Positions 42,622 through 54,289 of a stretch of 64,000 bases of DNA are shown one piece after another. Below the pieces are notes generated by a model. That model saw only the letters and a program-made list of their open reading frames with translations. It had not been told where the DNA came from and searched no databases. Source of the stretch: Cheiracanthium punctorium (Eukaryota > Arthropoda > Arachnida > Araneae > Cheiracanthiidae); the NCBI GenBank assembly GCA_038373885.1, contig JAWZYV010012252.1:1240001-1304000 (forward strand). The letters run 5' to 3'. The position numbers and the translations under genes are program-made. Each line of letters starts with the position of its first letter. The stretch's first letter is position 1.

Positions 42622-43189
42622 GGGGCTCTAGCACCATGGTATCGTAGAATATCAGTCACGGATATTTCTCGCTCTCGGATAGTCAAATACTTCGGATAAA
42701 CAGCCGCGACTCTCCTTTTGGTGTTAGCACGATGGGTGTCGAATAAAACAAGGGAGTATTTTTGCGCATGCTGTGTCTATCTCGACACTGAGACCGATCA
42801 ACCCATCAAAACACACGACTTTCTCCCCTGTTTCTTAAACGAAGGCATTGTCTACAGAATTTTCGAAGACTACGGAGACATTCATCAAGAATGGAAGCCG
42901 GTTTTCGACTGACCCACCGTGCCAGGGAGAGGGGTCCTTTTGTGGAAGTACTTGACATTCCATGATACGCACAATAAAAACTCTCCGATACCGGAATGCA
43001 AGTTTTCGCCTTCTCCCAACGTGTCGGGAAAAAACAGCATTATTTCCGATAGTGAATACGACAATCAAACAATTACGATAGGATCGTGCTAGGGCATGTC
43101 GGATATTTCTCGGATTGTAACGTCATGAGAAGAGAAGGCTCCATATATTCGCTACCGAAAGTTTTCCGATAGTACGGTGATTGAGCCCC
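42622..43189. mobile_element. TIR element related to 41636-42150
   Basis: The left end GGGGCTCTAGCACCATGGTA and the reverse complement of the right end GGGGCTCAATCACCGTACTA agree at most positions over ~30 bp. CGGATATTTCTCG occurs near both ends, and TCCGATA words recur. The ends share the ATCAC and TCCGA elements with 41636-42150. The frames at 42718 and 42835 (64 and 77 codons, opposite strands) have no recognisable domain. Target duplication is not resolved. Confidence 0.55.
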
Positions 43190-43199
43190 AGCCGAGAGA

Positions 43200-43460
43200 G
43201 GAGTTCACCTTCCCAAGCACTGGCTAAGCCGGATGCTGGTTCACTTTCCGTATTCTTATGAGAACGAAGTTTAGTGATTAGACCACTGCGGGACAAGGAT
43301 AGAATTACTGGTCTCTATTATGGAGGCACCTAATAGGTGGATTAGCGTTGCCTTATATGAAGGCACGTACGAAATGACACCCAAGCCCGTGCCTGTAATC
43401 CAACCCGGACCCGTGGTGGGATAGAATGGCTCTCGAACCACTACACAACCCGGACGACTT
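43200..43460 (-). mobile_element. tRNA-derived SINE, family A, copy 2
   Basis: Reading the reverse strand from 43458, TTGTGTAGTGGTTCGAGAGC (A-box region) and GGGTCCGGGTTGGATTAC (B-box region) are followed by TGGGTGTCATTTCGTACGTG, CCACCTATTAGGTGCCTCCA and TAATAGAGACCAGTAATTC. This body matches copy 1 at 3904-4178. A second tRNA-like A box, GCAGTGGTCTAATCACTA, occurs at about 43273-43290, so a second reverse SINE head may be joined to it. A ~17-base T run (43459-43475) lies just before the head. Confidence 0.65.
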
Positions 43461-43660
43461 TTTTTTTTTTTTTTTTACATTCCACTTACATAAAAAATGG
43501 TATTACATTCATTTAGTGTGTACCTTATACTCGAGGACCGAGTGTTGAAAGTACACCTCTAATATCATCAGGGGGGGGTTAAGCCCCGTTCCCAGCCGTG
43601 ACTGTAATTCCTTTCATTTGTAGTTTCTTATAGTGGATATTTCTTCAAGTTCAATTTTCC
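43461..43660. other. Spacer with T run and short GC-rich relic
   Basis: Contains a 17-base T run and a GGGGGGTTAAGCCCC piece; no further feature. Confidence 0.4.
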
Positions 43661-43967
43661 CACTAATACTCAACCGATGGGGCACGACCTCCATGGGGGG
43701 CGCAGAGCATTTGCACAGGGGGGGGGGGTAAGAAAAACAGCCAAAGAGCAAGTGGTACTGCATGTTCAAAAAATCATCTTATTTATTCTTATTTTTTACT
43801 CTGAAGCATATGAGTTTTCGATAACATTATTTTGTAGAAAAGGCGACTAAATGCTGATTGTTGGAGAATGAAAATTGTATGTTTTTGCTGGAAAATGTGA
43901 GGGGTGGTGTTATTCTAAGTTATCCTATGTTGGGTGGGGCGCAGTGTTAAAAGGTTGGGAACCGCTG
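43661..43967. mobile_element. hAT-like MITE relic
   Basis: The right end GGTTGGGAACCGCTG is the reverse of the widespread hAT start CAGCGGTTCCCAACC. The left end ACTCAACCGATGGGGCACGA is a decayed match. Both ends are followed by G-rich GGGGGGCGCAGAG / GTGGGGCGCAGTG motifs in the same relative places. No clean 8-bp duplication remains. The 71-codon frame at 43875 is incidental. Confidence 0.55.
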
Positions 43968-45798
43968 CTGCATGACATAGATAAATCTCTTTCAAATATA
44001 AATGAGTACGTAACATTTCTAAAATTAATTCACGAGTGGATTAGAAGAAGTTGTTTAACTGAGAGTTGTTTAAAAGAGACATTGCAATGAAAGAAAAAGG
44101 CTGATTAGTCAAGTTTCCAAATACGATTATTAAAATTTGTCAGATTCCGTCATTTTGTTATCATTAACTGGCAGTGATCTTGAAAATTATTTTCAATATG
44201 CTACTTAGAAATATTGTATCCAACAACCCGTCTTAGTTGATAAATTTAAACATTGCTAAGCAGATAAACGTAAAAAAAAAATTAAAAAAAAATTCCGAAA
44301 ACGCAGTACTTAACGTGAGAACAATCTGATCTTCGCACAGTGTACTTCCTCTAAGACGAACGATTTTCAGGGAACAAAAGCTGCAAACGAAATTTATCTC
44401 ATTTAATAACTATTACGTCAGACAGTTGCAAAATAGGAATATTTGTCATGTCTAGAGATCTTCTGATTCCTTCTTCAGATTCACAGAACCATTCAAGTAC
44501 AACACTATAAGTGCACTTATATTTCTTTCATTTTTATAGAGAGAATTATTGCGTTCTTTTGTGATTTCTGATCCTAGTGAGTTTTTAGAGTACTAGCTGA
44601 AGTATTTGATGGGTTAGTATGCAATCCAGATTTTCAAAAAAGCCTGAATTTTCGTTTGCATTGTAGGAGTACAAAGAATGGAATTAGTATGTTAGAAAAA
44701 CTACAGAAAGCAAAGTTATAACTTCTGTGTAGTAACTAAAATCTGAGTGAAATTGTCAGACTGTAATTAAATTTTGTTTGATTCACTGTACATATTTTAA
44801 TGTTATGCCTCAAGAAAATTTTGCACAATTTTCAAAAATCTAATTTTTTTTTATCGAAGAATTTTTGAATTCCAAGTAATGTTCAGACAAAATTTTAATT
44901 TTATTTATATACTCGTAGAATGATGACTATGTAATGATAAGTATGAACTTACATGCCAGGTTTAACACCTTATGTGCCGGTATAATTTACTAATCTTCAA
45001 AGTCAAGGATATTAGTTTGTAGAAATCACTAACAAATAAATGAGGCAATAATTTTCTTACGAATTGTTATTTAATAACTTATATGCTGGTTATAAAATAT
45101 CAATGAGCCATAGTTTTGAGCACAGTTTTATGAAGGATTACTTTTTCTCGTTCATAGAATGGATTATTCGAAAGAAACTTGTCACTTCTAATTGTGTTAT
45201 AGATAAAAGTTTTAAGAGAAGATTAATCGATTACTAGGAAAACAACCTGTTTCGCGGTGAAAAAAGTCCATTGAATTAATGACTAAATTATTAATTAAGT
45301 AATTAGTAACTAAATTAATTAACTCATTCTCTCAGAAAGGGAAGCGAAAAATTAAATTCAATAACTTAAAAAGCTGAAATGAAAATTAGAACACCAGATG
45401 GAAATTACTAACCAATGCCAGTTATGGGCTTTTGCATTTTATTGTTGAACGGGTCATACTTCCAGCGAGTAAAAAAAAGTGATCTTGGTGAGTGGATAAC
45501 TCTTTACTGCTTAAAAAACTGAAAAACAATGTGAGCAACAGCTCGAAGCCACCAAATTTCACAGTTGAATGTAATTTCATAAATTATTCTTCTGCATTCT
45601 CGCTATCTAACGTACATAAAACTGAAAAAGATAGTTAGTGATCGTCTTAAATAATAGCCAAAATTACACTTAATATTTTTGCAACACTTCTAAATGTTAA
45701 AAATTTAACAACAATCTCAAGCGTAAATTTACAGTATTTAATTGCACAGAAATAATCTTATTACCATACAAAACAATAAAACAAAAACCCATGGACAG
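43968..45798. other. Long AT-rich stretch, no feature seen
   Basis: No repeat ends, tRNA boxes or coding signal recognised. Confidence 0.5.
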
Positions 45799-46350
45799 TT
45801 ATCGGGGCCGGAATACCCATTAGGCTAAATAGGTGTTTGACTATGGGCCCCCGACTATTTCAGAAACCCCAACGACATCAAATCAAAGGAGAAAACATAT
45901 TACTACTATAATTAAATTTTACGGTCTACCATAATAACATATTCAGTCTATTAGCAATTGTATGTATAGGAAATTTGCGTTTCCACAAGTCTTTTGTTAT
46001 CTCTGAAAATTGCCTTTGTGAAGTTGAAGGTTCCTATAATCTGAAAATATGAATACATGAGTAATTACGAATTGGATATAATTCTGCAAAGTGTTCAATT
46101 AAATGCATTTGACCAAAATAGAATACATTTGTAGTCCATAGCATAGCAATAGCATGTACGTAATAGGCCCAAAGTTTGCCAAAAATGAAATTATATCTAG
46201 CTTCATGCTAAGTCAGGACATAGACCTGTTATGACCATAAAAGACCTTGGAAAGAAATTGGGGAGGGCTATTAATCCTAGAGAATATTTGTTCAGATGTC
46301 TCAGAAATTCTATAGCTTGGGATCTATGTAGAGATTAATCCGGCTCTAAC
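45799..46350. mobile_element. Possible decayed hAT element
   Basis: GGGGCCGGAATACCCATTAG, then GGGCCCCCG, near the left, and TTAATCCGGCTCTAACAG at the right, resemble the CAGGGCCGGATTAA-type hAT ends. The interior is AT-rich. No reliable target duplication. Confidence 0.35.
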
Positions 46351-47430
46351 AGCAACAATACATTGACTTTGTTGTACTCTATTGTGAATGTCCAATGGAA
46401 AGGAACTGCACTTAAAATAATATGCGCCTTTAAGGGCTCGGGCCCCCACCCCACCCCCTTCCCTTAGCCGTCAATCTAGTTATCCTTTTTATAGTATAAA
46501 CCATTTTGTATTACTTTTTATTAAAATATTTGAAAACTGCTACTACTTTTGCAAACAAGTAGGTGGCATGTAAATGTACTCTGACGCTATGCAACATGGA
46601 CTTCGGCTAGAAAAAAATTCAGGGAGGGCCTAAAATATGAAAAAGTTTGTCTTTCTCACATAAAAGCTTCATTATTGACATTCCCAATAAAAAAAAATAT
46701 CCAAATTTCGGTGGGAGGGCCTGCGGTCCATCCCTGGCTACGTTCCTGCTAAGCAAACATGTGTCCTGCGCACGTTATGTGCGTGGAAAATGGATGCTTC
46801 CATGCATGAATGAAACTGCACCCCGACTTAACTGAAGTATCTGCTGATTATGATTTCATAAGCAAAATTTCACGGATTCTCGAAGGAAATTTCCATGCAT
46901 TTTAAATAGAAAGATTCTCCTTCTCCTCAGCAGTATAAAATGACTGCATGACAAAGACTTGACACACAAATTTTCTCGTGAGCAAATGGTCCGTGAATAC
47001 TTGCCTTTTTTTTTTTACTGAAAAGAACATCGATTTTCAGTTTAACAAATCTGCCAAGGAAAGAGAAGAAAATGGCTATGTTTCAAAAATAGTCTGTTTA
47101 AAGCACATGCACAGCAGTATACATTTTCCGTTAAACGATCATTATCTGTTTCTGTTACTATGTAATGCTGTATCAGATGTGGACCACGCATCCATAATCA
47201 TCTTGAAACCACGATGAAAACTTTCCTAATCCTTCCTTGAAACCCCAGTGAAACTGTTACTCATCGGCATCACTGTTGCATGTCGCCGCATTCAGCAGAA
47301 ATAGGATCACCCAGTCGTGAAAAAAAAGCAACCTTTTTAACGTTAGTTTGTATTTGTTGGTCCAGTAAAAATTGCATTCAGCTTGAGTGACAAGTCTGTA
47401 TGTTCCGAATGCGAATGTAGAATGTCTATA
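46351..47430. other. Relic fragments only
   Basis: A C-rich piece at 46437-46460, and CCATCCCTGGCTACGTTCCT near 46731, reminiscent of the GGCTACGCC hAT end, suggest decayed MITEs. The frames at 46647, 46978 and 47257 have no domain. Confidence 0.4.
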
Positions 47431-48136
47431 CAGGGTGTCCCGTAACATGTTTTAATTCTTTATCTGTTTGATATGAGTGGGCAATGAAAACTGAATAAAT
47501 GTTCAAAATAATGTAGGGAAAAAGACTACGCAAAAAAAAAAATCCTCCCGTTAATTTTCAAAAAGTGACACTTTTTTAATTTGTATACGACCCCCGTACA
47601 AAAAATTCCCAGTTAGTAAAATGTGCCCCATATACTAATGAGATGATGTACAACTTTTCAGCCTTTCACCGTAAAACGTCTCAGAGATATATTTAAACAT
47701 AGATGGTCAAGGGCCATATATTTATCTGAATGCTAACGTTTATTGCTAGAGTTCAAAATATTATTTTCTTTCATAATTTACCTTATGACCCCTGAAACGC
47801 AATCATTCTATGGGATTTTTTTCTTTCGAGATTCGTTGAAAAGGGGTTTAAGTCAGCATATATTTATCTTCATATCTCTGACACGTTTTACGATATAATT
47901 CTGAAATTTAATATATCATCTCAGTAGTAGGGACACATTTTACTAAGAATTTTTTTGTACATGGGTCGTATACAAATTTAAGGAGTTTAACTTTTTAAAA
48001 ATTTACGTGAGGAATTTTCTCTTAGCATAGTCGTTTTTCCCATCTTATTTTCAATATTTTTTTTTCAATTTACACTGCCTACTTATCTCTAAAAAATACA
48101 GACTTAAAGCGTGTTACTACGTTTTTGGGACCCATG
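47431..48136. mobile_element. Foldback element, family F1, copy 2
   Basis: The left end CAGGGTGTCCCGTAACATG (TA before it) mirrors the right end CGTGTTACTACG then GGGACCCATG. TACGACCCCCGTACAAAAAA, then TTAGTAAAATGTGCCCC, pairs with the reverse of GGGACACATTTTACTAAGAA, then TACATGGGTCGTAT. Arms are about 300 bp, decayed. Same family as 40037-40773. CAGGGTG starts after TA recur at 59263 and, reversed, at 55450, which hints at a related transposase. Confidence 0.75.
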
Positions 48137-48249
48137 AATAAATGAAAGGTTGATGATGTGAATACACCCAAAATATTAGCGCTTTTATAGCTTATCACTT
48201 TATTGCTAACATTACCTCGAATTACCTATAAAATTTGCTTTTTATAGTA

Positions 48250-48518
48250 CAGTAGATCCCGCTATAACACGATAGATACGTTTCGTATTACATGAATCTG
48301 TGTTGTACGAGTCACTCAGATTATACTACAAATACATTAACCGCATCTTACAGAATCAGCATCAGTATCCATGTGTGCATCTGTCTCATTATTTTACCAT
48401 TCTATACGAGTAACTTTTAGTTTGGTATAGGAACGCTATCGAAATTGGTATCGAAATTTTGGTATCGAAATTTTTTCTCCGTGTTATATTATATCTTACA
48501 TATAGGGAAAGCCTACTG
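48250..48518. mobile_element. pogo/Tigger-like MITE
   Basis: CAGTAGATCCCGCTATAACACGATAG-type left end and, reversed, CAGTAGGCTTTCCCTATATG at the right are flanked by TA. They resemble the ends of the pogo/Tigger copy at 22542. Inside, (G)GTATCGAAATT is repeated three times (about 48435-48474). No coding capacity. Confidence 0.75.
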
Positions 48519-48520
48519 TA

Positions 48521-50541
48521 CTCAAAAGCTTTAGCCTAGAGAAAGAAATAGAGAATTTTTCAGATACTATGACACAAAAATCATTCCATGAGTTTGTGAA
48601 AAATCGGGAAGTTTCTCATATAAAATTTGTCAATCATCTCAATGCTTACACTATGTAAAGAAGGTTAGTTTTCCAAATAATTTTTAAAAGAGCCCTCTAA
48701 GACTTTGTCTGTGCAATTCTTAATCACAACTGGATTAAGTAAAATGAATAAATTTAAAAGTTTAGTTTCTGATAACTTATTGTTTTTATTATAATTTGCT
48801 CCTGTTTTTATTTATGTATTATGATAAAATATTTTATTAACTATAGAACTATAAATGATAAGTGGAACGAAAATACTTTAATTACAATTTATTTACGAAT
48901 TTATGCTTATAAATAAATATTTCTTACACTGATAATACTGCAAGCATAAACGAATGACCGGATTTTATACTATAACAAATTAGTAGTTTTACACATTTCG
49001 AAAACTTAATCTATCAAATTTTGTAATTTAGGGAAGGAAGATGATTTTCTTTATTCATATATATTCCTGATTATATGATGTATAATATGTTATTGAAACT
49101 ATAAATTTTTTAAACCTAGTCTTATTTATGCTATCCATGGACTTTCTTGTCAGACTAACTGCCTTGGACACTTTACAAAAACCATAAATAAACAGTTTTT
49201 AAATAGGGAACTATCATCAAAGTGGGTTTTTTATTGTTGTTCTGACATTAGATGAGGTTAATTAATTTATTCTTTTACATTATATTAAAACTTTTCTAAA
49301 ATACGCAATTCAATGCATGAATGAAGTAAGAAAATCCAATATATTAAGTTTTCCAGATTCTGTAAATACCTAAATGAAAGACTGTTTTCAAACATCATAC
49401 CGTGAATCACAAAAAACTCATAATACAAGAGTTATGGTTATTGTTAATAAAGATTTGTTCATACTTCTAATTTTTCTTCTTGGCACGATTTTAAAAGAGA
49501 AATAAATCTAGGTTTACATAATCAGCTTCGGATAAAGACACATAGAGATAAATAAATTCCAAAATATGTAAAGCCTAAACTTAACAACATTATTCAACAA
49601 AACGAAAGAAAAAAAAACTTTTTCCTGTTTAATCTGGCTTTTGTTAAAGTAAAAAGTGAACGAAAATCGTGAATGAAGTTCAATATAGTTCCTGTAATTC
49701 CCCATCTTTCCATCAGAACCCGGGTGTGTATGAGCTAAGCTGAAGTCACGAACGCATTGAAAGTTTTACACGACTGGCATTGAACTACTTTTTCATATAA
49801 TGTACCATTAAACTTGATATGTTTTAATAAATGGTCACACAAAAATAATATATTACGTGATTTCTTTGATGTTATTTAGATTTCAACGTAAATGTAACAA
49901 TACTTAAATAAATTAAGATACTATTGTATATATTTCTTTCAAATTATTTGACGATTTGTAGATTTAAGACTTAAATGTTTAGTTCCTCATTTCTTGGGAG
50001 TGCCTTGGATATTTGTTTTTACATTTTATGACAGCATAATTGTTTGTCTTATGATCTGCACTTTCATTCCACATAATTCTTGTCGAATCCATGACATAAA
50101 AATCCTTTCCTCCCCTCGATATTTAAAAAAATTTGAGCACAGGACATTAAAACTAAATCCATGACTTGACTTCAAGGAAATTTTATCATTATTGAAAGAT
50201 GAATTTTAATCGGTACATTTTATATACCAAAAGATACTCTTAATAATATAAACATCGGTTTCTCTTAAATCCGATTTAGGCAAATGCAGTGTTGTGTATT
50301 GCATTACTAGAATTAGAGCATTCTTATACATAGCTTATCTTCCCAAAGTAGGAGAAGTATAGAATTCGAAGAATACACAAAGTCTGGCATGGTAGTAAAA
50401 TTTCAGGATTTCTGTTCCCGATAATCCAAGAGTTTAACTGTGCGAAACTTAAGGTTTGAACGAAGAGTTTTACTAAGACTCTTCATAAAAAATTTCTTTC
50501 GCATTTATGTATAAATCTACTTTTGTACGCATATATTTATA
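48521..50541. other. Long AT-rich stretch, no feature seen
   Basis: One 63-codon reverse frame (49514-49705) without a domain; no paired repeat ends. Confidence 0.5.
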
Positions 50542-51113
50542 TCAGGTTATAACGAAAGTTCTCCGCCAAATCTGCTTGAGTCAGCTCATGCGGCACCCAG
50601 CAACTGAACTTTTACATGAAGTTTATGTGATGCATAGCATGGCTAATGGGCATGGCATTAATGTCTAACTCTTAAGCTAGCTCTCAAGTGGTTAAATACT
50701 GATCTTCTTCCACAAGTTCTCGCAGGTGGCCCTCTTCAACATCAGTAGGCCGGCCAGATAGGTCTGCTCCTTGAATGTCATAGACCCTGTTTTTGAACTT
50801 TCAGGACCAAACCTTCACAGTGCCATATGATACAACATTAGAATCAAAATTACACACATAATTCTTTGACATTCTCTATCACTTTTTGTAACAGAACTGG
50901 AAGTAAATGATGGTTCTAATTCAGTAACGTGATAGCTCCATTTCAGATACCTTGTACTTAATGATAACGATATTTTTTTACAAAACAGTGTTCTAAAGTA
51001 AGTATCTTTCTTCCAAATGACAAATATTGTTTGACAAAATAGGATCAAACACACCAACGTGAACTGTTTGCAGGCGATATTAGTGGTGGCGTAAAACTTT
51101 CGTTACAACCTAA
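50542..51113 (-). mobile_element. mariner element, internally deleted, reverse
   Basis: The ends TCAGGTTATAACGAAAGTTC and, on the reverse strand, TTAGGTTGTAACGAAAGTTT are flanked by TA. On the reverse strand the first ~170 bp are leader, followed by a transposase frame from 50941 that runs almost to the other end. It is 572 bp, against about 1.3 kb for complete mariners, so everything after the HTH and linker region, including the catalytic core, is deleted. It is colinear with 27622-28242. Confidence 0.9.
50579..50941 (-). pseudogene. mariner transposase N-terminal half, pseudogene
   Basis: About 121 codons in one frame with seven in-frame stops and no frameshift. It starts MELSRY. Recognisable pieces in order are IRTIIYF, YGTVKVW (50807-50827), KFKNRVYDI, LSGRPTDV (about 50739-50764), LRELVEED, ELA-ELDI, ISHAMHHI and WVPHELT (50579-50599). 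The SGRP linker, the second HTH region and the WVPHEL motif are characteristic of mariner transposases (family knowledge). The D,D34D catalytic domain that should follow WVPHEL is missing, as the frame runs straight into the 3' TIR. Confidence 0.85.
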
Positions 51114-51115
51114 TA

Positions 51116-51933
51116 CAATTTCAAAATTAAAATGTTAACTTCGTAAGTAATAATCTCACTTCAAATGGAATGACTAAAAATGAAATTATATTTAAAAGAC
51201 TTTCCATATCTGATTATCCTGCTCTTCAATTATGCGAGCATTCATTCTAAAACGTTGCACGTTTATCTGCAGAATATATTGAAATGAATAAAGTAGGAAC
51301 TTTTTCATCCCATCTCGTCGGACTTGAGCTTTAACAACCTTGCTACCTCTCCAATTCTTAATTGAAATTCACTGAAACCTGTTTCCTTATCCAACGTTAT
51401 TTTTAATCTCTTCTATTAATTCTTATGCATACTAATGAGGATAATACATTAAAAGTGTTGAAAAAAATTATCATCAAAAGATAGAAGTTTGATATATATA
51501 AACTTTTCACGTTCTTCTTGGTTAAACTAATCATTCTTGCGCATGCGAAATTGTGTGATTAGCTTACAAAATTGTGAAAATCTCAATGGCACACGGGTAT
51601 ATATTATCCATATTTACGCAGTTATCTTCAAGAGTGAAAAGACCAGTTATTCGGTCGTAAGATCTACTCAAAGAAAAGATGAGAAAAAGCTGACTTGCAT
51701 ATTCTAAATTACTCTAATCCGGGATTTAAAGGTTTCTGTGTGGAACCTCAGTTGGATAAGTGTACATATTATCAGAAATGGAGATGTGGATTTATTCAAT
51801 TCCTGAGAGAGGAGAAAGGTTCTCCTATTAACCCAACTATTTTGAGAAAGTGAATGTTTACTGTCGAAATTCTTTCCTCCTTAGAGATTGGATACTTTGG
51901 CTGCCTTTTCGTTCCTCGAGTGTGACCATTCAA
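51116..51933. other. No feature seen
   Basis: AT-rich. TTGCGCATGCGAAA at about 51537 is an isolated NRF-1-like word. Confidence 0.45.
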
Positions 51934-52112
51934 TCTTTCAGATAGAGTAGACAATTACCAACAGGAGCTCTAATTAGGAACCTGTCAGAGTGTATTTGTG
52001 TTTTAAGTACACAATCTTTTCCATTCTAGAGTGGACGATTACTAACCGAAGCATTAATTAGGAGTGTTAGAGAATACTTAAATCGAGTATTTTAAGAGCA
52101 CAATCGTTTCAA
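51934..52112. repeat. Diverged two-unit tandem repeat (~85-90 bp)
   Basis: TAGAGTAGACAATTACCAAC, then CTCTAATTAGGA, is followed about 80 bp on by TAGAGTGGACGATTACTAAC, then ATTAATTAGGA. Each unit ends in TTTTAAG..CACAATC. Old duplication. Confidence 0.6.
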
Positions 52113-54289
52113 CCAAGCGCTTCTGACCAAAAACTTTTCCGCCCCAATTTACGTAAGTTTTAATCCATTTGTGCTCAGACGATTTTCATAAAATTCCCCA
52201 ATATTTGCTGATGCCAGTAATAACATATAAATTTCTGATAGATGTAATCTGTAAAAAGTAGTCTGTAAATAATCTGAAAAATAATGATGAAATAAGTGAA
52301 AATTTTACATATCACTTCGGCATCTGAAAGTATTTTGTAGAAATGAGATTCAATTCTCGTGAATTAAAGATTGGAAAATTAAATAACGTTTACAAATTTT
52401 TGCTATGACTGTAAAAATGCTAAATATTGAGCGTCCCGAAAAAAGAATGTTAGGCAATAAATTTTAATTCTCTGGTTCTGTTTAAACCTTTTTTCACTTT
52501 TATTTCTATCCTAAAAAACATAAGCTCGAATGTCTTTTGCATAAAACAAACGACCAGTTATATTAAGAAATATTTCTTTTGCCATAGCTTTTGCCCGTAT
52601 ATTCAGAAAATCTTAAAGCATGAATGAGACTGTCTTAGATGATTGTCACTGAAAAGAAATTTGTAAAATGGCTCAAAAGAAAATAAATATCAGTTTCCAA
52701 TAAAAGCTGCTTTTGAGGGTTCATGTTGCGAATTCTCTGCCCAAATCTGGAAATGGGGAAAGTAATACAAACTGAATTTTGTGCTTTAATGCATCAATTT
52801 TTTATATTCTCTAATTAAAATTCTTCACATTTGTGAGGTAGTGAAAAAAAAAGCTTCTGCACGATTCCACCAATTTAGTGAAATCCGTCAGTTGGATTTG
52901 GGACTATCTGCACTATAAAAATGTTTATTGTAATTCCATCGCAAATTTTAAATGCAATGTAATTAAAATGTAAATCTTTGTACTGAAAAAATATCCATCC
53001 ACGCAAATAAATTCTATTTCGGCTTCTAATCTAGATGCATAAGAAATTTACAGTCTTTGGTGCAACAAAAAGCTATAAGTAACAGCGTCATGCACGATGC
53101 ACGCTGAAAGATGTTGCTTTTGAGGAGGCGTTAAAAAAAAGTGACGGGAGGAGGACATATGCTTTGCCTTTTCCGTGATTTCTTCACCCACGCAAAAGTG
53201 AGATTCATTGGCCGTTGTATTAAAGCTGTACGTCACATATTATGATTTTCTGCATTAGAAGTAGCTGCATTTTAGGTATCATAAACAAACGAATCGAAAA
53301 ATAATTTTGGATTTTCATAATTTTAAACGACCTATTTTCAACTCTTTAATCCGCGAATACGTAAAATCCACCCTATATTTTTATGTAAACAAACTTCACC
53401 TTTTTAATTTTCTTTTTTGAAACTTGAAGTTATTGATTCGCAACACAATTGAAACAAATTTTAATCTTGTAGAAAATTAACTGACCAGGATATGTTATCC
53501 TTTATAATACTTGTAAACACATTTTTACTAATGAATGAAGTAAACTTTTTCTAAACAGATAGTATTCATTAATACTGTACTCCCTGTGTTTCAATTTTTT
53601 GGCCAGTTGGTTATCTTTTGAACCATCACTACACTTCCAACTGAAAAAAGTTTCATACTGAAATTTGCTGTTAGTCTTTATGCCAACATTTCAGAAAGGG
53701 CAGTATATATTTTTTTTAATTGAAAAGATAACTTGTTTGGAAACTCCGTTTATAAAATGTTCCAATTAGTAAAATTAAGTTCTATCGTTGAAGAAATTCA
53801 TTTAAAAAACATTTCAATTTATTAACCATAATATTTGATGAGATATTAAAGGTTTTAAGAAGAGGGGTTTTTTTTGACAAATTATTTATTTATTTATTTG
53901 TATTTTATTTTTATTTATTGATTGATTTACTTTTTAATTTAAACGGTTAATATAAATTCTCGAACTAAGGACTCATAAAAACAATTTAATGAGATATTTG
54001 TCTTATCGTCTCGAAATTGTATATCGAAAACACCCATGAAACAAAAACGACTTCACAATAGCTTGACCACAAATCTGACTGCCGCTATAAATTATTGTTA
54101 GAAGGCAACTGACAGAGGAAATATTCTTCCTTCACTTTGCAATTAGTTTATATTTTTGTGAGTTAAGAACCGCCCCTTAGTATTTGGCAAAAAATGCTCA
54201 AAACTTAGTGACTATTACATTTACACTTTTAAAGTCTTTTGTGAATGATTTTTCATTTTAAAGTACTGATTACTTTAATACGAAATATA
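52113..54289. other. Mostly featureless; a possible foldback relic
   Basis: ATTCCAATTAGTAAAATTAA-like sequence near 53760, with CTCCCTGTG near 53581, recalls foldback family F1, heavily decayed. (TTTA)n-rich at 53880-53935. Frame 53048-53236 has no domain. Confidence 0.4.
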
